Positions 43,966-53,159 of a DNA stretch of 64,000 bases are shown piece after piece. The notes beneath the pieces were generated by a model, which made no database searches, was not told the origin of the DNA, and saw only the letters and a list, made by a program, of their open reading frames with translations. Origin of the DNA: Maribacter dokdonensis DSW-8 (GTDB lineage: Bacteria > Bacteroidota > Bacteroidia > Flavobacteriales > Flavobacteriaceae); the NCBI RefSeq assembly GCF_001447995.1, contig NZ_LDPE01000001.1, forward strand, positions 1,054,001 to 1,118,000. The letters run 5' to 3'. The translations under genes were made by a program, and so were the position numbers. The first letter of the stretch is position 1; the number at the start of each line of letters is the position of its first letter.

Positions 43966-44763
43966 ATGAAAAAAACCACCTGCTCAACTTTGCTTTTTTT
44001 TCTTGTATTGACAATAGCTTGTAAAACAGAAAAAAAAGACAAAGCTGAAGAACAAACCGTTACCCAACAACAAACCGAAAACGAATGGATCACCCTATTT
44101 GATGGTACATCTACAAAAGGATGGCGAGCTTATAACGGAAAAGAATTACCACCGGGCTGGATCGCAAAAGACGGAGAACTACAATTTGACACCGAATTAG
44201 GTAAGGAACAAGACTACACCGGCGGCACAGATATTATATATGGAGCTGAAGAATTTGACAATTTTGAATTCTACGTAGAATGGAAACTACCAAAAGGAGG
44301 TAACAGTGGCATTTTCTACCATTTAAAAGAAGGGTATGATAGCCCACCGGAAGTTGCTCCTGAATACCAATTGATAGATGACGAAAATTACGCAAGCATT
44401 CACGACCTTACAGATTACAATTTAAGTTTAGGGTATACTGACAACCCGGAAGAACTAAAACCATTACAACAGACCGCATCTGATTATGCCATGCACGCAG
44501 CAGACCCTGAAGGGAAAATTCTGCACCCTGTTGGCGAATGGAATACTACAAGAATTATTTTCACCCCAGACCAGGTAGAACATTGGTTGAACGGTAAAAA
44601 AGTAGTTTCCTTTGTTCCATGGGATGAAGCCTGGTACGAAAAAAAGAATTCAGATAAATGGAAAAACAGCGAAGATTACGGCAAGTTTAAAACTGGCTAT
44701 ATCGGTTTTCAAGATCATTCTAGCCCTATTTGGTTCAGAAATATAAAAATCAAAAAACTATAA
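43966..44763 (+). CDS. DUF1080 lipoprotein (3-keto-disaccharide hydrolase family)
   Basis: Envelope lipoprotein of 265 residues. The signal ends VLTIAC-K (cysteine near 18). The DUF1080 domain fills the remainder: EWITLFDGTSTKGWRAYNGKELPPGWIAKDGEL, DFEFYVEWKLPKGGNSGIFYHL, PEYQLIDDENYAS, GEWNTTRIIFTPDQVEHWLNGKKV and HSSPIWFRNIKIKKL. Characterised relatives from Bacteroides cleave glycosides after C3 oxidation by a Gfo/Idh enzyme. The next gene is such an oxidoreductase, starting 11 bases later, which supports that reading. The substrate is unknown. Confidence 0.9.
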   Translation: MKKTTCSTLLFFLVLTIACKTEKKDKAEEQTVTQQQTENEWITLFDGTSTKGWRAYNGKELPPGWIAKDGELQFDTELGKEQDYTGGTDIIYGAEEFDNFEFYVEWKLPKGGNSGIFYHLKEGYDSPPEVAPEYQLIDDENYASIHDLTDYNLSLGYTDNPEELKPLQQTASDYAMHAADPEGKILHPVGEWNTTRIIFTPDQVEHWLNGKKVVSFVPWDEAWYEKKNSDKWKNSEDYGKFKTGYIGFQDHSSPIWFRNIKIKKL

Positions 44764-44774
44764 CTACCACACCA

Positions 44775-46211
44775 ATGAACAAAAGAGACTTTTTAAAGAA
44801 CGCAGCGGCATTGTCCACATTTGTATTATTACCATCTGGACTCTGGTCTTGTAAAAAAGAAGTAAAAAAACTGACCAGATTACGCACGGCGCATATTGGT
44901 GTAGGTAATATGGGGGCAGAAGACTTAAAAGCCATTTCATCTCACAATAAAGTGGATGTCACTGCACTTTGTGATGTTGACGCCAACAATCTGGCTGCAG
45001 CAAAAGAACTTCACCCAAATGCAAAAACGTATACAGATTACAGAGTAATGCTGAAAGAAATGGGCGAGGAAATAGATGCAGTAGTTGTATCTACACCTGA
45101 TCACACCCATGCTCCCGCTTCTATGATGGCAATGGAAATGGACAAACCCGTATATTGTCAAAAACCCCTCACCCATTATGTATCAGAGGCCAGGGCTATG
45201 AATAAACTAGCTCAAGAAAAAGGATTGGTCACTCAAATGGGAATTCAGGTTCATTCATTTTATGACTATAAACTTGCCACCTTATTGATTCAATCTGGTA
45301 TTATAGGTAAAGTACACACGGTTCGTGCATGGTCCCCAAAAGATTGGGGTTATGACGGACCTGAACCTACAGGTTCTGACCCTGTTCCTGATTCATTAGA
45401 CTGGAATTTATGGTTGGGCACCTCAGCAGAGAGACCATATAAAGAAGGTTTTTACCACCCTGGAAATTGGAGAAAACTAGTTGATTATGGTTGTGGAACA
45501 TTGGGAGATATGGGAGTTCATATTTTTGACACCCCTTATAACGCACTGGCTTTACAGGTACCCAAAACCATAAAAAATGAATGCAGGGAACCTAATGGGT
45601 TTGGCTTTCCTCAAAACAATGTAGTAACCTATGAGTTTCCACAAACTGAATTTACTACAGAAACATTAAAATGGGTTTGGTACGACGGTCCCGGTGCACC
45701 AAAAGATCATGAAGATTTAATTTTACCGGGTGCGGAAAATGTAGTCACCAAAGATGATAGTTCCAAGGATAGTATGGAAGATAAAATGTCCTTAGACACT
45801 AAAACTGCAGATGAAGGAACACTACCAGACCAAGGTGCTATGTTCATTGGAGAAAAAGGAAGGTTATTGCTACCTCACTTTATGCAACTACCTAAAAAAA
45901 TAGTAGACGGTAAATACGTAGACATTTCCGCAGAAATAGAAGCAGTGGAAAAAGCGAACAATATGGGCAAACCAATTCGTAATTATGATACTGAAGGTCC
46001 TAAACATTATCATCAGTTTGTAGATGCTTGTCTAGGTACAGATAACACTACAGCACCATTTTCGTATGCATCAAGGTTAACGGAAACTATATTATTAGGT
46101 GTCATTGCCGGTAGATTCCCCAACCAAGTATTGCACTGGGATAGTGAAAATGCCAAGTTTGCCGAAGAAGAAGCAAATGCATTTTTACAAGGCGATTATA
46201 GAAATTTCTAA
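44775..46211 (+). CDS. exported Gfo/Idh/MocA family oxidoreductase
   Basis: NAD(P)-dependent sugar oxidoreductase of 478 residues. The N-terminus NKRDFLKNAAALSTFVLLPSGLWSC resembles a Tat signal with one arginine changed to lysine and ends in a cysteine, so the protein is probably exported with bound cofactor. The Rossmann part starts RTAHIGVGNMG; the catalytic lysine motif reads CQKPLTH, a QKP variant of the usual EKP seen in this clade; GDMGVHIFDTPY holds the substrate-site Asp and His. The start at 44775 avoids overlap with the DUF1080 gene. A terminator follows. It could create the 3-keto sugar for its neighbour. Confidence 0.9.
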   Translation: MNKRDFLKNAAALSTFVLLPSGLWSCKKEVKKLTRLRTAHIGVGNMGAEDLKAISSHNKVDVTALCDVDANNLAAAKELHPNAKTYTDYRVMLKEMGEEIDAVVVSTPDHTHAPASMMAMEMDKPVYCQKPLTHYVSEARAMNKLAQEKGLVTQMGIQVHSFYDYKLATLLIQSGIIGKVHTVRAWSPKDWGYDGPEPTGSDPVPDSLDWNLWLGTSAERPYKEGFYHPGNWRKLVDYGCGTLGDMGVHIFDTPYNALALQVPKTIKNECREPNGFGFPQNNVVTYEFPQTEFTTETLKWVWYDGPGAPKDHEDLILPGAENVVTKDDSSKDSMEDKMSLDTKTADEGTLPDQGAMFIGEKGRLLLPHFMQLPKKIVDGKYVDISAEIEAVEKANNMGKPIRNYDTEGPKHYHQFVDACLGTDNTTAPFSYASRLTETILLGVIAGRFPNQVLHWDSENAKFAEEEANAFLQGDYRNF

Positions 46212-46226
46212 TCAATATTATATCAT

Positions 46227-46253
46227 AAAAAACCACTTTCGAGTGGTTTTTTT
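46227..46253 (+). terminator. terminator after the Gfo/Idh gene
   Basis: AAAAAACCACT (46227-46237) pairs with AGTGGTTTTTT (46242-46252) around a TTCG tetraloop, followed by further T. It divides the accessory cluster into two transcripts. Confidence 0.9.
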
Positions 46254-46297
46254 ATACCTATCTTTAAAAGAACATACCACCACCAACCTTTTCATCA

Positions 46298-49200
46298 ATG
46301 TCAAAAATCTTTAATATCATCTTTAGATGTATTCTACTGTTCATAGGCATTCTTATCCTTGAAAGCTGTAAAGAAAGTACTCCTCCAATAATTGACATAA
46401 AACCGCATTCTTCAATTGTCCTTATAGGAAATAACTTGGGATCTAGAATGATGGAGTATGGAAGCTTAGAAACAGAATTCCATTTGCGTTATCCTACAGA
46501 TTCACTTTTTATAAGAAATATGTGCGATGCCGGAGACACCCCAGGCTTTAGACCACATTCTGGTCGTGTTTCCCCATGGGCTTTTCCCGGTGCAGAGAAT
46601 TTTCAAACAGAACTTGCACAAAATTCTGGAAGTGAAGGAGAGTTTGAAACGCCAGACGAATGGTTAACTCGTCTTAAAGCTGATATTGTCCTAGCCTTTT
46701 TTGGTTACAATGAATCATTTGAAGGCGCTGAAGGTTTAGATAATTACAAAAAAGAATTAGATGCATTCATAAAGCATTCATTAAAACAACGCTATAATGG
46801 TACTACTACACCGCAATTGGTATTGATTTCCCCCATTGCTTTTGAAGACTTATCAGACCATATAGATGTCCCTAATGGTCAATTAGAGAATAAGAATCTA
46901 AATTTATATACTGCTGCAATGAGCGAAATTGCAAAAGCAAACAACATACCTTTTATTAACGTTTTTGAAGCATCAAAAAAATGGTTTAAAAATACCAATG
47001 ATGATTTCACCATTGATGGCTCACAAATGAATAAAGTAGGATATGAAAGTTTTGCCAAATTCTTAGCTGATCAACTTACCGGCAATACTTCCGTAAAACT
47101 AGAAAATAAGAGAGTAGCAATTAAAGAAGCTGTTCTAGAAAAGAATTTCTATTGGCACAATGATTATAAGATACCCAATGGCGTGCATGTTTTTGGCAGA
47201 AGACACGCACCCTACGGACCAGACAATTATCCGTATGAAATAAGAAAAACAAGAGAATTAACAGCGATCAGAGATACTGCTATCTGGGCGGCAGCACAGG
47301 GAAATACATACAACTTTAAAGCTGCAGATGCATTAACAAGCAAATTGCCCCCAGTAACAAGCAATTATAATTTAAGCGAAGGAGATGCTATTCATTACAA
47401 ATACGGAGAAGAAGCCCTAAAAACATTGACCGTACCAAAGGGCTATAAGGTAGAATTGTTTGCCTCGGAAAAGGAATTCACCAATTTGGCAAATCCTGCA
47501 CAAATTTCCTTTGATAACAAAGGTCGTTTATGGGTTGCTACCCTACCCTCTTATCCACATTACAGACCGGGCGATGCCAAGCCAAACGACAAGATTATTA
47601 TTTTAGAAGATACCGATAACGATGGCAAAGCTGATAAGGAAACAGTATTTGCCGAGAACTTACATTTACCCATTGGATTTGAGTTCTCTGCGGAAGGTGT
47701 TTATGTAAGCCAAGGCACTACCCTAAAGTTATTCAAAGACACTGATGGTGACGATAAAGCTGATACGATAGAAACCATACTAAGTGGATTTGATGATCAT
47801 GACACCCATCATGCCATTTCTGCTTTTTGTGCAGACCCTTCTGGCGCTTTTTATATGTCAGAGGGGCTATTTCTTCATACCAACGTAGAAACCTCATACG
47901 GTCCGGTCCGTGCTACCAACGGTGGGTTTTATAGATATAATCCACAGCGTAAACATTTGGAGCGAACCTTACAAGTGCCTGTTCCTAATCCGTGGGGTAT
48001 TGCTTTTGATGATTGGGGGCAAGATTTCTTTTTGCATACCTCTGGTCCTAAAGTAAATTGGATGATGCCCAGTTCTTTAAAGCCCATCTACGGAATATCA
48101 TCACCGTTAACGGAAGAGTTGATCGAAGAAGCACATCGTGTAAGACCAACTTCTGGTCTGGAATTTGTTTCAAGTAGCCACTTTCCGGAAGAAATACAGG
48201 GCGATATGTTACTAGCCAATTCCATTGGCTTCCTAGGATTAAAACAACACAGAATGCTAGAAGATGGCACCGGTTATACCACCAAACACCGACAAGATTT
48301 AATAACAAGCACTGATCCTAATTTTAGACCGGTTGAGCTAGAATTTGCACCAGATGGTTCACTTTATCTAGTTGATTGGCACAATGTATTAATTGGACAC
48401 ATGCAACACAATGCCCGTGACCCATTACGTGATCATGTACATGGTAGAATTTATAGGATTACTTACCCTTCTAGACCTTTGATAAAACCTGCACAAATTG
48501 ATGGCACAACAATATCCCAACTTTTTGAGAATTTAAAATTGCCAGAATATAGAACACGCTATAGAACTCGTAGGGAATTAAGGGGAAGAAATGCGACAGA
48601 GGTATTGGACTATTTAAAAATTTGGATTACCAGCTTAGATAAGAACGACCCCAATTATGAACATCATAGGTTAGAGGGTTTGTGGGTATCTTGGGGAATG
48701 AACAAGGTAGACCAACCATTACTGGAGTCATTGTTAAAATCTAACGACCACAGAGTACGATCTGCCGCAGTTAGGGTCACAAGGTATATGGGGCATCAAT
48801 TGAACAATGCACAAGAATTACTGAAGAGTGCTGCAAATGACTCCCACGGTAGAGTTAGGTTAGAAGCTATAACAGCAGCATCATGGTTACCAAAATCTGA
48901 AGGAATGGAAATTCTAGAAGTTGCAAAACAACATCCACTAGATGAATGGATGACCGATGCATTCAATTTTGCGGAAACCAGATTAACAGGTAACTTCCTA
49001 AAAACTAATAAAGAAGAATTATTAGCATCACATTTAAAGGGTGCAGATTTAGAAGTTTTTGCCAAAGGAAAAAAAATATATGAAACCGAGGGTTACTGCA
49101 TAACTTGTCATCAAGAAAGCGGTACCGGATTACAAAAAGCCGGTTATCCAACACTAGTGGGGCAAGAATGGGTTTTGGGCAATGAAGAAAGATTGATAAA

Positions 49201-49456
49201 ATTAGCCCTTCACGGACTTTACGGACCAATGAATATCATGGGCAACCATTACAAAGGTCAAGTACCCATGATGGCTTTCAAGGGGCTGTTAAATGATGAT
49301 GAAATTGCTGCCGTACTTACGTATGTTAGAAATTCATTTGGCAATAAAGCATCGGTCATCGATCCTGACAAGGTAAAAGAAATTAGGGAAGCCACTAAAG
49401 ACCGTAATAAGTTCTATACCGCAGACGAGTTGTTACAAGAGCATCCTATGAACTGA
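46298..49456 (+). CDS. PVC-type multidomain haem-binding dehydrogenase lipoprotein
   Basis: Very large envelope protein of 1052 residues. Domains in order: lipoprotein signal (LILESC, about 20-26), an SGNH-like domain (about 35-260), a beta-propeller of the PVC membrane-bound dehydrogenase type (about 365-720; DTDNDGKADKETVFAENLHLPIG, DLVDWHNV-like calcium loops), a HEAT-like helical region (about 760-905), and a cytochrome c domain with CITCH at C934, C937, H938 and a probable methionine ligand in QVPMMAF. The SGNH part lacks the expected serine (GNNLGSR) and histidine (DGSQMN). It may pass electrons from sugar oxidation to the respiratory chain. Confidence 0.88.
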   Translation: MSKIFNIIFRCILLFIGILILESCKESTPPIIDIKPHSSIVLIGNNLGSRMMEYGSLETEFHLRYPTDSLFIRNMCDAGDTPGFRPHSGRVSPWAFPGAENFQTELAQNSGSEGEFETPDEWLTRLKADIVLAFFGYNESFEGAEGLDNYKKELDAFIKHSLKQRYNGTTTPQLVLISPIAFEDLSDHIDVPNGQLENKNLNLYTAAMSEIAKANNIPFINVFEASKKWFKNTNDDFTIDGSQMNKVGYESFAKFLADQLTGNTSVKLENKRVAIKEAVLEKNFYWHNDYKIPNGVHVFGRRHAPYGPDNYPYEIRKTRELTAIRDTAIWAAAQGNTYNFKAADALTSKLPPVTSNYNLSEGDAIHYKYGEEALKTLTVPKGYKVELFASEKEFTNLANPAQISFDNKGRLWVATLPSYPHYRPGDAKPNDKIIILEDTDNDGKADKETVFAENLHLPIGFEFSAEGVYVSQGTTLKLFKDTDGDDKADTIETILSGFDDHDTHHAISAFCADPSGAFYMSEGLFLHTNVETSYGPVRATNGGFYRYNPQRKHLERTLQVPVPNPWGIAFDDWGQDFFLHTSGPKVNWMMPSSLKPIYGISSPLTEELIEEAHRVRPTSGLEFVSSSHFPEEIQGDMLLANSIGFLGLKQHRMLEDGTGYTTKHRQDLITSTDPNFRPVELEFAPDGSLYLVDWHNVLIGHMQHNARDPLRDHVHGRIYRITYPSRPLIKPAQIDGTTISQLFENLKLPEYRTRYRTRRELRGRNATEVLDYLKIWITSLDKNDPNYEHHRLEGLWVSWGMNKVDQPLLESLLKSNDHRVRSAAVRVTRYMGHQLNNAQELLKSAANDSHGRVRLEAITAASWLPKSEGMEILEVAKQHPLDEWMTDAFNFAETRLTGNFLKTNKEELLASHLKGADLEVFAKGKKIYETEGYCITCHQESGTGLQKAGYPTLVGQEWVLGNEERLIKLALHGLYGPMNIMGNHYKGQVPMMAFKGLLNDDEIAAVLTYVRNSFGNKASVIDPDKVKEIREATKDRNKFYTADELLQEHPMN

Positions 49457-49476
49457 TACAATAAAATAGAGACCAT

Positions 49477-50460
49477 ATGAAATTGAAATATGCTACATTA
49501 CTAATTTTGACCATATTAATAGCTTGTGGTGAAAAAACAAAAAATAAAAAAGAAATCATTTCAGAAGAAATTAAAGCTCCACACATTGTTTTTGTCACTG
49601 GCGAGGAAGAGTACAGGTCAGAGGAAACGTTTCCTATGTTGGCAAAATTGGCAAAGAGAGAATTAGGCGCAAAAGTCTCCATTGCCTATTCTATTGACAG
49701 CTCAGGATTTATTGACCCTAACAGAACTGACCATATTGAAGGATTAGAAGCTTTGGAAACTGCTGATTTAATGGTCGTATTCATGCGTTTTAGAAACCTA
49801 CCTAAAAAAGAACTAGATTACATAACCAATTATGTAGAATCGGGCAAACCAATTGTGGGTTTTAGAACCACTACCCATGCATTTAAATATGATAATGACT
49901 CTACTTTAACAACATATAATGAAGAATGGCCCGCAAAAGTTTTTGGGCAACAATGGATTACGCACCATGGCCACTTTGATGATGGCAAATTTCCTGTCAC
50001 GGATATTTCAATTAAAGAAGGTAAAAGTGATAATCCAATTTTAAACGGCTTTTCCGAATTTGAAGCATATTCATGGTTATACCATGTTGATGGCGGAGAT
50101 TGGAAATTGCAGGGCGATAGTAAACCTATTTTAATGGGGCATTCCACCAAATCTCAACACGAAATGAATGGCAAACTAGATCAATTTTCTTTGGACAACC
50201 CCGTTGCTTGGACAAAAAGCTATACTGGCACTTCTGGTAAACCTGCAAGAGTATTCTTCACTACCCTTGGTCACCCCTATGATTTTAAACTTCCCGTAAT
50301 GCGCAAAATTGCCATGAACGGAATTTATTGGGCGTTAGGTAAAGAGGGCAATATCCCGAAGGAAGGAGTAAATGTAACATTAGATGAGCCGTTTGAACCA
50401 AACAACTCGGGTTTTGGGCAGAAATTTAAAAAGAATCAAAAACCATTAACCAATTTTTAA
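49477..50460 (+). CDS. ThuA-domain lipoprotein
   Basis: Envelope lipoprotein of 327 residues; the signal ends TILIAC-G. The ThuA fold, a glutamine-amidotransferase-like domain linked to trehalose and other sugar utilisation, is shown by HIVFVTGEEEYRSEETFPML, LETADLMVVFMRFRNLPKKELDYI, GKPIVGFRTTTHAF and FGQQWITHHGHFDD. The catalytic activity of the family is not established. It follows the PVC-type gene by 20 bases and precedes the TIM-barrel gene by three, in one transcript. Confidence 0.9.
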   Translation: MKLKYATLLILTILIACGEKTKNKKEIISEEIKAPHIVFVTGEEEYRSEETFPMLAKLAKRELGAKVSIAYSIDSSGFIDPNRTDHIEGLEALETADLMVVFMRFRNLPKKELDYITNYVESGKPIVGFRTTTHAFKYDNDSTLTTYNEEWPAKVFGQQWITHHGHFDDGKFPVTDISIKEGKSDNPILNGFSEFEAYSWLYHVDGGDWKLQGDSKPILMGHSTKSQHEMNGKLDQFSLDNPVAWTKSYTGTSGKPARVFFTTLGHPYDFKLPVMRKIAMNGIYWALGKEGNIPKEGVNVTLDEPFEPNNSGFGQKFKKNQKPLTNF

Positions 50461-50463
50461 AGT

Positions 50464-51306
50464 ATGGCTTTATCACGAAAAAATTTCATCAAAACCAGTG
50501 GATTAGGAGCTTTGGCACTAGGTACTGCATCTTTTACAGCTAACTCAAACAGTAAAAAAACAGCAAACACTACCGATCATCAACTTAACATTGGGTTGGC
50601 TTCCTATACACTTAGAAAATATAGCTTAGATGAACTCATAAATATCACAGAGCGCTTAGGATTAAAAGATGTAGCGTTTAAAAGCTTTCATTTACCATAT
50701 GAAGCAAATAAGAAAGAACTCACCTTTATACGTGAAAAAGTTACCGCAAGGGGACTCAATTTATATGGCGGTGGGGTCATTTATATGAAATCACCTAAAG
50801 ATGTAGAAACCTATTTCAATTATGCAGATAATGCAGGTTTGCCTATGATTATTGGAGCACCGGAACATGATTTATTACCATTGGTAGAGCAAAAGGTAAA
50901 AGATACGGGTATCAAATTGGCTATACACAATCACGGTCCGGAGGATGTAGTTTTTCCCTCCCCAAAAAGTGTCTATGAAAAAATTAAGGGCTTAGATTCC
51001 AGAATAGGTCTATGCATAGATGTTGGTCATACTTTTAGGCTAGGACTTGACCCGGCAGAAGAACTTATAAAATATCAAGATAAATTATTTGATGTCCATA
51101 TAAAGGATATAGATGCGCCAATAGAAAAAGGTCAAAAAACCATTTTAGGCCACGGCAAAATAGACTTACCTGCCATTTTAAGTACTTTAAAGAAGATTAA
51201 TTATGCCGGTATTGTTGCTATAGAATATGAAAAAGACGCCAACCACGCCATTTATGGACTGTCAGAATCTGTAGGATATATAAGAGGTGTTTTAAAAATG
51301 ATATAA
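50464..51306 (+). CDS. exported sugar phosphate isomerase/epimerase-like TIM barrel
   Basis: Protein of 280 residues in the xylose-isomerase-like TIM barrel superfamily. The N-terminus SRKNFIKTSGLGALALGTASFTA resembles a Tat signal with a lysine in the twin-arginine pair. Metal and substrate motifs are KLAIHNHGPED, RIGLCIDVGHTFRLG, LFDVHIKDID and GIVAIEYEKD. Such enzymes isomerise or cleave keto-sugars, often next to Gfo/Idh, ThuA and DUF1080 genes. Exported location fits the other cluster members. The exact reaction is not predictable. Confidence 0.88.
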   Translation: MALSRKNFIKTSGLGALALGTASFTANSNSKKTANTTDHQLNIGLASYTLRKYSLDELINITERLGLKDVAFKSFHLPYEANKKELTFIREKVTARGLNLYGGGVIYMKSPKDVETYFNYADNAGLPMIIGAPEHDLLPLVEQKVKDTGIKLAIHNHGPEDVVFPSPKSVYEKIKGLDSRIGLCIDVGHTFRLGLDPAEELIKYQDKLFDVHIKDIDAPIEKGQKTILGHGKIDLPAILSTLKKINYAGIVAIEYEKDANHAIYGLSESVGYIRGVLKMI

Positions 51307-51424
51307 TTTCTGACCTGGATTTTTTAAATAATAACACGGTATAAATTGCTTTGTATAAAAGTCACTTTTGCACAAGTAAATGTCAAAAGTATCTTAACCA
51401 TGGTAAGGCTCTTTTAAAATATCC

Positions 51425-51432
51425 TATTTTTG
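51425..51432 (+). promoter_or_regulatory. possible -7 box TATTTTTG of the OstA-like gene
   Basis: Perfect TAnnTTTG, 14 bases before a TTG at 51447 that starts a normal signal peptide. A weaker CACTTTTG lies at 51363-51370. Confidence 0.45.
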
Positions 51433-51446
51433 AAAAAATTTTTAGG

Positions 51447-53150
51447 TTGAAAAAGATTTATTCAGTTGTTCTTTTGTTCTTTGCCTGTTCTTTTTTTGGT
51501 GTTGCCCAGCAAGATGGCAATGAAGAAGAACCCAAGCAAATTAATATTGTTTACGGTGCCAACTTCACTAAAAACGAAGCTGAATACCCAGGCGCCTCTA
51601 TATTCAGTAAAGATACACGCCAAGTACAATTTGAACACCAAGGTGCCGATCTGTGGTGCGATGTAGCAATTTACTACCAATTAGAAAACCGTTTAGAAGC
51701 TATTGGCAATGTCATTTTAAAACAGGGTGACTCCATAAAAATGACCAGTAAAAAAATCAACTATTTGGGCGATGTAAAACTGGCAAAGGCTTGGGGTAAT
51801 GTAGTTCTTACTAATTCTGACATGACGTTAAGAACAGATACCCTTCGCTTAGATCGTGAAAAACAAGAAGCATTTTATCAAGATAATGGTACTGTAGTTG
51901 ATTCCGCAAATACATTGACCAGTAAAATTGGCAAGTATTTTATGGAACTCAAAAAGTATCAGTTCTTAGATAGTGTTCATGTTCAAAATCCGGAATACAC
52001 TTTAGATTCTGAACAGCTAGATTACTATACAACTTCTAAAAATGCTTACATGTACGGGCCGTCGACCATAAACGGGGAAACGTATAAAATTTATTGTGAA
52101 AGAGGGTTTTACGACACCAAGGTAGAAACCGGCTATGGTATCAAAAACACGCGTATAGATTATAACAATCGTATTATTGAAGGTGACAGTGTGTACTTCA
52201 ACAAAGTTCAAGAATTTGCTTCGGCCACCAATAACATTACCGTAACCGATACTATTAACAAGGGTATTATCAGAGCCCATTACGCAGAGGTGTTCAAAGC
52301 CAAAGATTCTGTCTTTGCAACTAAAAGAGCTGTTTCTATTTCTGTTCAAGAAAGAGATTCGCTGTATGTACATGGAGATACCTTAATGGTCACCGGCAAA
52401 CCAGAAGATCGTGTTCTAAGAGCGTTTAGAAATGCAAAATTTTACAAAACAGATTTGAGCGGTAAGTGCGACAGTATTCATTCCGAGGAAAAGACAGGCA
52501 TTACTCAATTGATAAAAAACCCTATTATTTGGAACGGTGCCAACCAGATGACAGGCGATAGTATTCATTTAAAATCGAACTTGGAAACCGAAAAGCTAGA
52601 TTCTTTAAAAGTACTAAAGAACGCCTTTATAATTTCTTTAGACAGTGTAAGCATGACAGGCTACAATCAAGCTAAAGGAATTAATTTGTTCGGCAAGTTC
52701 ATTGATAACGAGCTAAAACTAATTGATCTGGTTCAAAATACCGAGGTGGTATATTATATGTATAACGATGATGATGAACTTATTGGAATTGACAAAACGG
52801 TCTGCAGTAAAATCAGAATCACCATGGTAGATAATGATATAGAAGATCTGACCTTTTACACCGATCCAGATGGCGATATCTTCCCCGAAAAAGATTTACC
52901 GGAAAACAGTAGAATATTAAAAGGATTTGTATGGCGTGGCGATGAGCGCATACTAACCAAGGAAGATATATTTGATGAAGACGATAATAACCTGAAACTC
53001 GTGGTTATTAATGGTATAGACAACCCCATTGATATTGATGCAGAAGAACAGCAACGTAGTCAAAACGAATCTGACCCTATCAACAACATACCTGCGCAAG
53101 ACAAAGCAACAGATCCTAAAAAATCTGTAAAACCTAAAAAGGTGAAATAA
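51447..53150 (+). CDS. OstA-like LPS transport protein
   Basis: Periplasmic protein with OstA/LptA-type beta-jellyroll repeats that carries lipopolysaccharide to the outer membrane. About 567 residues from the TTG at 51447. That start gives a clean signal (KKIYSVVLLFFACSFFGVAQQ); the frame is open to another TTG at 51351, but those residues are not signal-like and a -7 box lies between. Repeated strands such as ADLWCDVAIYYQLENRLEAIGNV and GDSIKMTSKKINYLGDVKLAKAWGNVVL mark the OstA domain (about 25-160); further repeats run to about 460. The C-terminal 60 residues are acidic and then lysine-rich. An aminotransferase gene follows. Confidence 0.85.
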   Translation: MKKIYSVVLLFFACSFFGVAQQDGNEEEPKQINIVYGANFTKNEAEYPGASIFSKDTRQVQFEHQGADLWCDVAIYYQLENRLEAIGNVILKQGDSIKMTSKKINYLGDVKLAKAWGNVVLTNSDMTLRTDTLRLDREKQEAFYQDNGTVVDSANTLTSKIGKYFMELKKYQFLDSVHVQNPEYTLDSEQLDYYTTSKNAYMYGPSTINGETYKIYCERGFYDTKVETGYGIKNTRIDYNNRIIEGDSVYFNKVQEFASATNNITVTDTINKGIIRAHYAEVFKAKDSVFATKRAVSISVQERDSLYVHGDTLMVTGKPEDRVLRAFRNAKFYKTDLSGKCDSIHSEEKTGITQLIKNPIIWNGANQMTGDSIHLKSNLETEKLDSLKVLKNAFIISLDSVSMTGYNQAKGINLFGKFIDNELKLIDLVQNTEVVYYMYNDDDELIGIDKTVCSKIRITMVDNDIEDLTFYTDPDGDIFPEKDLPENSRILKGFVWRGDERILTKEDIFDEDDNNLKLVVINGIDNPIDIDAEEQQRSQNESDPINNIPAQDKATDPKKSVKPKKVK

Positions 53151-53159
53151 ATATTTCAC

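Noticed and set aside
49477..51306. Trehalose utilisation operon
   Set aside because: ThuA domains are named for trehalose, but no trehalose transporter, ThuB or trehalase is nearby; a broader keto-sugar role fits better.
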